A stretch of DNA of 64,000 nucleotides, from positions 1,302,001 to 1,366,000 of the forward strand of contig CAWBYD010000003.1 in the NCBI GenBank assembly GCA_963792915.1, written 5' to 3'. Below the pieces are notes generated by a model. It was not told the DNA's origin and did not search any database. It worked only from the letters and a program-made list of their open reading frames with translations. This stretch comes from Solirubrobacter sp963792915. Its GTDB lineage: Bacteria; Actinomycetota; Thermoleophilia; Solirubrobacterales; Solirubrobacteraceae. Made by a program: the position numbers and the translations under genes. Positions 61,800 to 64,000 of the stretch are shown here, piece after piece. Positions within the stretch are counted from its first letter, which is position 1, and the number at the start of each line of letters is the position of its first letter.

Positions 61800-62834
61800 G
61801 TGCTCGCCGCTGCCGCGGTCGCCGGTGCGCTGGCCTTCGCGCCCGCCGGCCACTCCACGATCCCGCTGTCCTACTACCAGGGCGCGGCCGTCGACCCGGG
61901 CGGCCGGCTGTACTTCGACGGCGTCTTCACCGGGCTCTACCGCGCCGACGCGAACCTGCGCCGGCGCGCGGGCCCCGACAACGTGATTCCCGCCGCACTG
62001 ACCGCCGCCGAGGGCTACAACCACATCGGCGACATCACCTGGGACCGGCGCGAGGGCGGCCGCATCCTGCTGCCGCTGGAGTGCTACACGCCGGGGGCGC
62101 CGAACGGCGGCAACAGCTGCGGGCACGGCGCATTCGGCGTCGCCGACCCCGCCACGCTGGCCTGGCGCTACCGGGTGGCGCTCGACCCGGCGGAGATCCC
62201 CAAGGCGATGTGGGCCGAGGTGTCGCCCGACGGCCGGCTCGTGTGGACGTCGGCCGGCCGCGACCTGCTCGCCTATCGCGCGGACCAGATCCGGCCCGGC
62301 GCCGGCCCGCTGCGCGCGGTCAAGCGGCTCCCGGGCGCCGTCCCGCCGGACGGCGTGACCGGCGCCGCGTTCTACGGCGAGACGCTGCTGCTGAGCGGCC
62401 AGTCCGGCGGCCGCTTCGCGATCCGGGCCGTCGACGTCGGCAGCGGCGCGCGGCGGCGCGTGATCGCCCTGCGCCTCAGCGGCGAGTCCGAGGGGCTGGT
62501 GGTCACGCCCGCCGACAGCGAGGTGCACTGGATCGTGACGCCCGTCGACCCGCTCGGCCGGCCGGCCACGTTCGCCACCAATGTCCTGCTGCACCTGCGC
62601 CCCGCGCGCGCCCGCCCCGCGCTGCGCGCCCGTGCGACCCGGCGCGGCGCCACGGTCACCGTGACGGTCCGCGGTCCGGACGGCGCGGTCGCCGGGGCGA
62701 CGGTGCGCGCCGGCGCCGCCGCGGCGCTGACCTCGCGGCAGGGCAGCGTACGGCTTCACACCACCGCGCGGCGCGTGTCCGTCCATCGCGCCGACCTGCG
62801 GGGAGACGTCGTCGCGGTCCTCCCCCGTGGCTGA
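61800..62834 (+). CDS. Exported propeller-like protein of unknown function
   Basis: 344 residues from GTG 61800. A short signal peptide (MLAAAAVAGALAFAPAGHS) precedes a beta-rich domain with NHL/YncE-like features (IPLSYYQGAAVDPGGRLYFD; AEVSPDGRLVWTSAGRDLLA) and one possible disulfide (ECYTPGAPNGGNSCGHG). The C-terminal about 80 residues resemble an Ig-like/carboxypeptidase-regulatory module (GATVTVTVRGPDGAVAGATV). The last 8 bp overlap the ATPase gene. Extracellular; role unknown. Confidence 0.7.
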   Translation: MLAAAAVAGALAFAPAGHSTIPLSYYQGAAVDPGGRLYFDGVFTGLYRADANLRRRAGPDNVIPAALTAAEGYNHIGDITWDRREGGRILLPLECYTPGAPNGGNSCGHGAFGVADPATLAWRYRVALDPAEIPKAMWAEVSPDGRLVWTSAGRDLLAYRADQIRPGAGPLRAVKRLPGAVPPDGVTGAAFYGETLLLSGQSGGRFAIRAVDVGSGARRRVIALRLSGESEGLVVTPADSEVHWIVTPVDPLGRPATFATNVLLHLRPARARPALRARATRRGATVTVTVRGPDGAVAGATVRAGAAAALTSRQGSVRLHTTARRVSVHRADLRGDVVAVLPRG

Positions 62835-63573
62835 CGACCGCGCCTTCCTGCGCGCCGCGCGAGTGGACGCGGCTCGCGTTCCGGAGGCCGAGCGCGACCG
62901 GTATCCGTGGAGCATTCCGGCGGTCCAGGCGCTGTGGGACAGGCTCGACCTCGACGCTCCCGTCACGTTCGTCGTCGGCCAGAACGGGTCCGGGAAGTCG
63001 ACGCTGATCGAAGCGATCGCCGTGGCGGCGGGCATGAACGCGGAGGGCGGTTCCTCGGGATTCATGCACTCGAGCCGCGACTCGCATTCGCCGGTGGGCG
63101 ACGTGCTGACGCTGGCGCGCGGCTACCGCCGCCCGCGCACCGACTTCTTCCTGCGCGCGGAGAGCGTGTTCACCGTCGCCACGTATCTCGAGCAGCTTCC
63201 CGACGCTCCGCTGCGCGCGTACGGCGGGCGGTCGCTGCACGAGCAGTCTCACGGCGAGTCGTTTCTCGCGATCGCGCTGCACCGGCTCGGGCCGGGCGGC
63301 CTCTACCTGCTGGACGAGCCCGAGGCGGCGCTGTCCTTCCAGGGCCAGCTGGCGCTGCTGCTGCGCATCAAGGAGCTCGCCGACCACGGCGCGCAGTGGA
63401 TCGTCGCGACCCACTCACCGGTGCTGGTCGCCTGCCCCGGAGCGCGGATCCTGCTCTGCGACGAGGACGGCATCCGCGCGATCGAGTTCGACGAGGTTCC
63501 CAGCGTCCAGGAGCTGCGCCGCTTCCTGCGCGATCCCGAGCGCCAGATCCAGCTGCTGCTCGGCGAGCGCTGA
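62827..63573 (+). CDS. Small SMC/ABC-like ATPase (AAA_21/COG3910 type)
   Basis: 248 residues. Walker A FVVGQNGSGKSTLIEAIA near residue 45, a signature-like SHGESFLAIALHRL, Walker B GGLYLLDEPEAALSFQGQLA and H-loop WIVATHSPVLVA are all present, so the protein is a complete minimal ABC-type ATPase without membrane or coiled-coil partner. Free-standing relatives occur both as housekeeping proteins of unknown function and in defence loci. The start overlaps the previous gene by 8 bp, which suggests coupling, though that neighbour is exported. Confidence 0.85.
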   Translation: MADDRAFLRAARVDAARVPEAERDRYPWSIPAVQALWDRLDLDAPVTFVVGQNGSGKSTLIEAIAVAAGMNAEGGSSGFMHSSRDSHSPVGDVLTLARGYRRPRTDFFLRAESVFTVATYLEQLPDAPLRAYGGRSLHEQSHGESFLAIALHRLGPGGLYLLDEPEAALSFQGQLALLLRIKELADHGAQWIVATHSPVLVACPGARILLCDEDGIRAIEFDEVPSVQELRRFLRDPERQIQLLLGER

Positions 63574-63660
63574 CGCGAGGGTCCGTATTCGCCGCCGCGA
63601 CGGCGCGTAGAGACGCCCGATGCGCCGCCGCGACGATCGCCGCACGATTGGACCACGACG

Positions 63661-64000
63661 ATGACTCGTGCGATCGATCCGCCCTCCCGGCGCCACGCGA
63701 CGCGGGCGCTCGCGGCGTGGATGCTGTGCTCGCTCGCCCTGAGTGCGCCGGCGTTCGGCGCGCCGCCGGTGGAGCGGCTCGCCACCTACCAGCGCGACAT
63801 CGGGCTGGCCGCCTATCGCGACACGGTGGCGTGGAGCGCGTATGACCCGGCGACGCGCCAGTTCACACTGATGGTGCTCGAGCGCGGGATCCTGCGCCCA
63901 GCGCCGGTGCCGACGCGCAGCGTGCTGTTCGACGTCGACGTCGGGCGCTCCTCGACGGGGGGCGCGCTGGTCGTCTACTCGCGCTGCGCGCACGAGTCGC
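63661..64000 (+). CDS. Exported protein, truncated by window end
   Basis: 113 codons visible from ATG 63661; no stop before the edge. A basic start and hydrophobic stretch (ALAAWMLCSLALSAPAFGAP) form a signal peptide, followed by beta-rich sequence (YRDTVAWSAYDPATRQFTLM; GGALVVYSRCAHES) like that of propeller-type exported proteins. No RBS stands out. Family not recognised. Confidence 0.55.
   Translation, partial: MTRAIDPPSRRHATRALAAWMLCSLALSAPAFGAPPVERLATYQRDIGLAAYRDTVAWSAYDPATRQFTLMVLERGILRPAPVPTRSVLFDVDVGRSSTGGALVVYSRCAHES

Noticed and set aside
62827..63573. SMC-like ATPase as a second defence candidate
   Set aside because: It overlaps an exported protein gene, has no nuclease or effector partner, and minimal ABC-type ATPases like this are widespread.

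Overview
The window is a 64-kb piece of a very GC-rich chromosome with GTG starts, tightly packed genes, frequent ATGA or interlocked stop/start overlaps and no rRNA or tRNA that I could find. Gene content fits a soil-type actinobacterium: three large LAL-type LuxR regulators, an orphan HisKA_3 kinase, a PknB-like kinase, a PASTA/propeller protein, a LigD-type NHEJ polymerase, an NhaA-DsbA fusion and COG4315, DUF2252, DUF1254 and DUF4389 proteins. The nearest match I can suggest is class Thermoleophilia (Solirubrobacter/Conexibacter relatives); this is inference, not a search result. The cell is probably motile or chemotactic, because a soluble chemoreceptor and CheW are present.

Layout. 1-3.65 kb: amino acid permease and a LAL regulator fired from face-to-face promoters. 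3.65-12 kb: a 162-bp long-hairpin repeat, two exported calcium/metal-binding-repeat proteins, a hotdog-like protein, a zinc-ribbon/PASTA/propeller membrane protein, a DUF2252 protein and a metallophosphoesterase. 12.0-19.9 kb: one sugar-uptake operon (binding protein, two permeases, GH4 glycosidase, BadF-type sugar kinase, ATPase, ROK regulator) behind a strong promoter with operator-like palindromes. 20-21.9 kb: DNA repair pair (LigD polymerase, exonuclease III). 21.9-25.7 kb: CoA transferase, a second ROK regulator and a divergent PfkB kinase whose start region resembles the sugar-operon operator. 25.7-34 kb: PRC-barrel protein, methyltransferase, LAL regulator, small proteins, FN3 protein and NAD synthetase, closed by a terminator and the second, inverted copy of the 162-bp element. 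34-38 kb: large exported PKD protein and a molybdopterin oxidoreductase/cytochrome b pair. 38-41.3 kb: a divergent patatin-like protein/ORC-CDC6-type ATPase pair sharing a CATG start, then an ECF sigma factor. 41.3-49.6 kb: LAL regulator, NhaA-DsbA, lone [2Fe-2S] subunit, F420/FMN-type protein, DUF4389 protein, CheW and MCP. 49.7-64 kb: SDR, Ser/Thr kinase, two DHFR-family proteins, sensor kinase, DUF1254 protein, ornithine aminotransferase, exported proteins, a class-V aminotransferase and a SMC-like ATPase.

Three signals cut across the genes. First, five sites of the form AAGTT - 13 to 16 bp - CCGAT resemble sigma-28 (FliA/WhiG/SigD) promoters and precede exported proteins, a methyltransferase, a small unknown protein and the ECF sigma gene. 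Second, two near-identical 162-bp palindromic elements each begin directly after a TAA stop codon. Third, five genes, including nadE, carry an apparent single extra base, which points to residual indels in the assembly more than to real decay. The patatin/ATPase pair is the most likely candidate for an undescribed (possibly defence-like) system.
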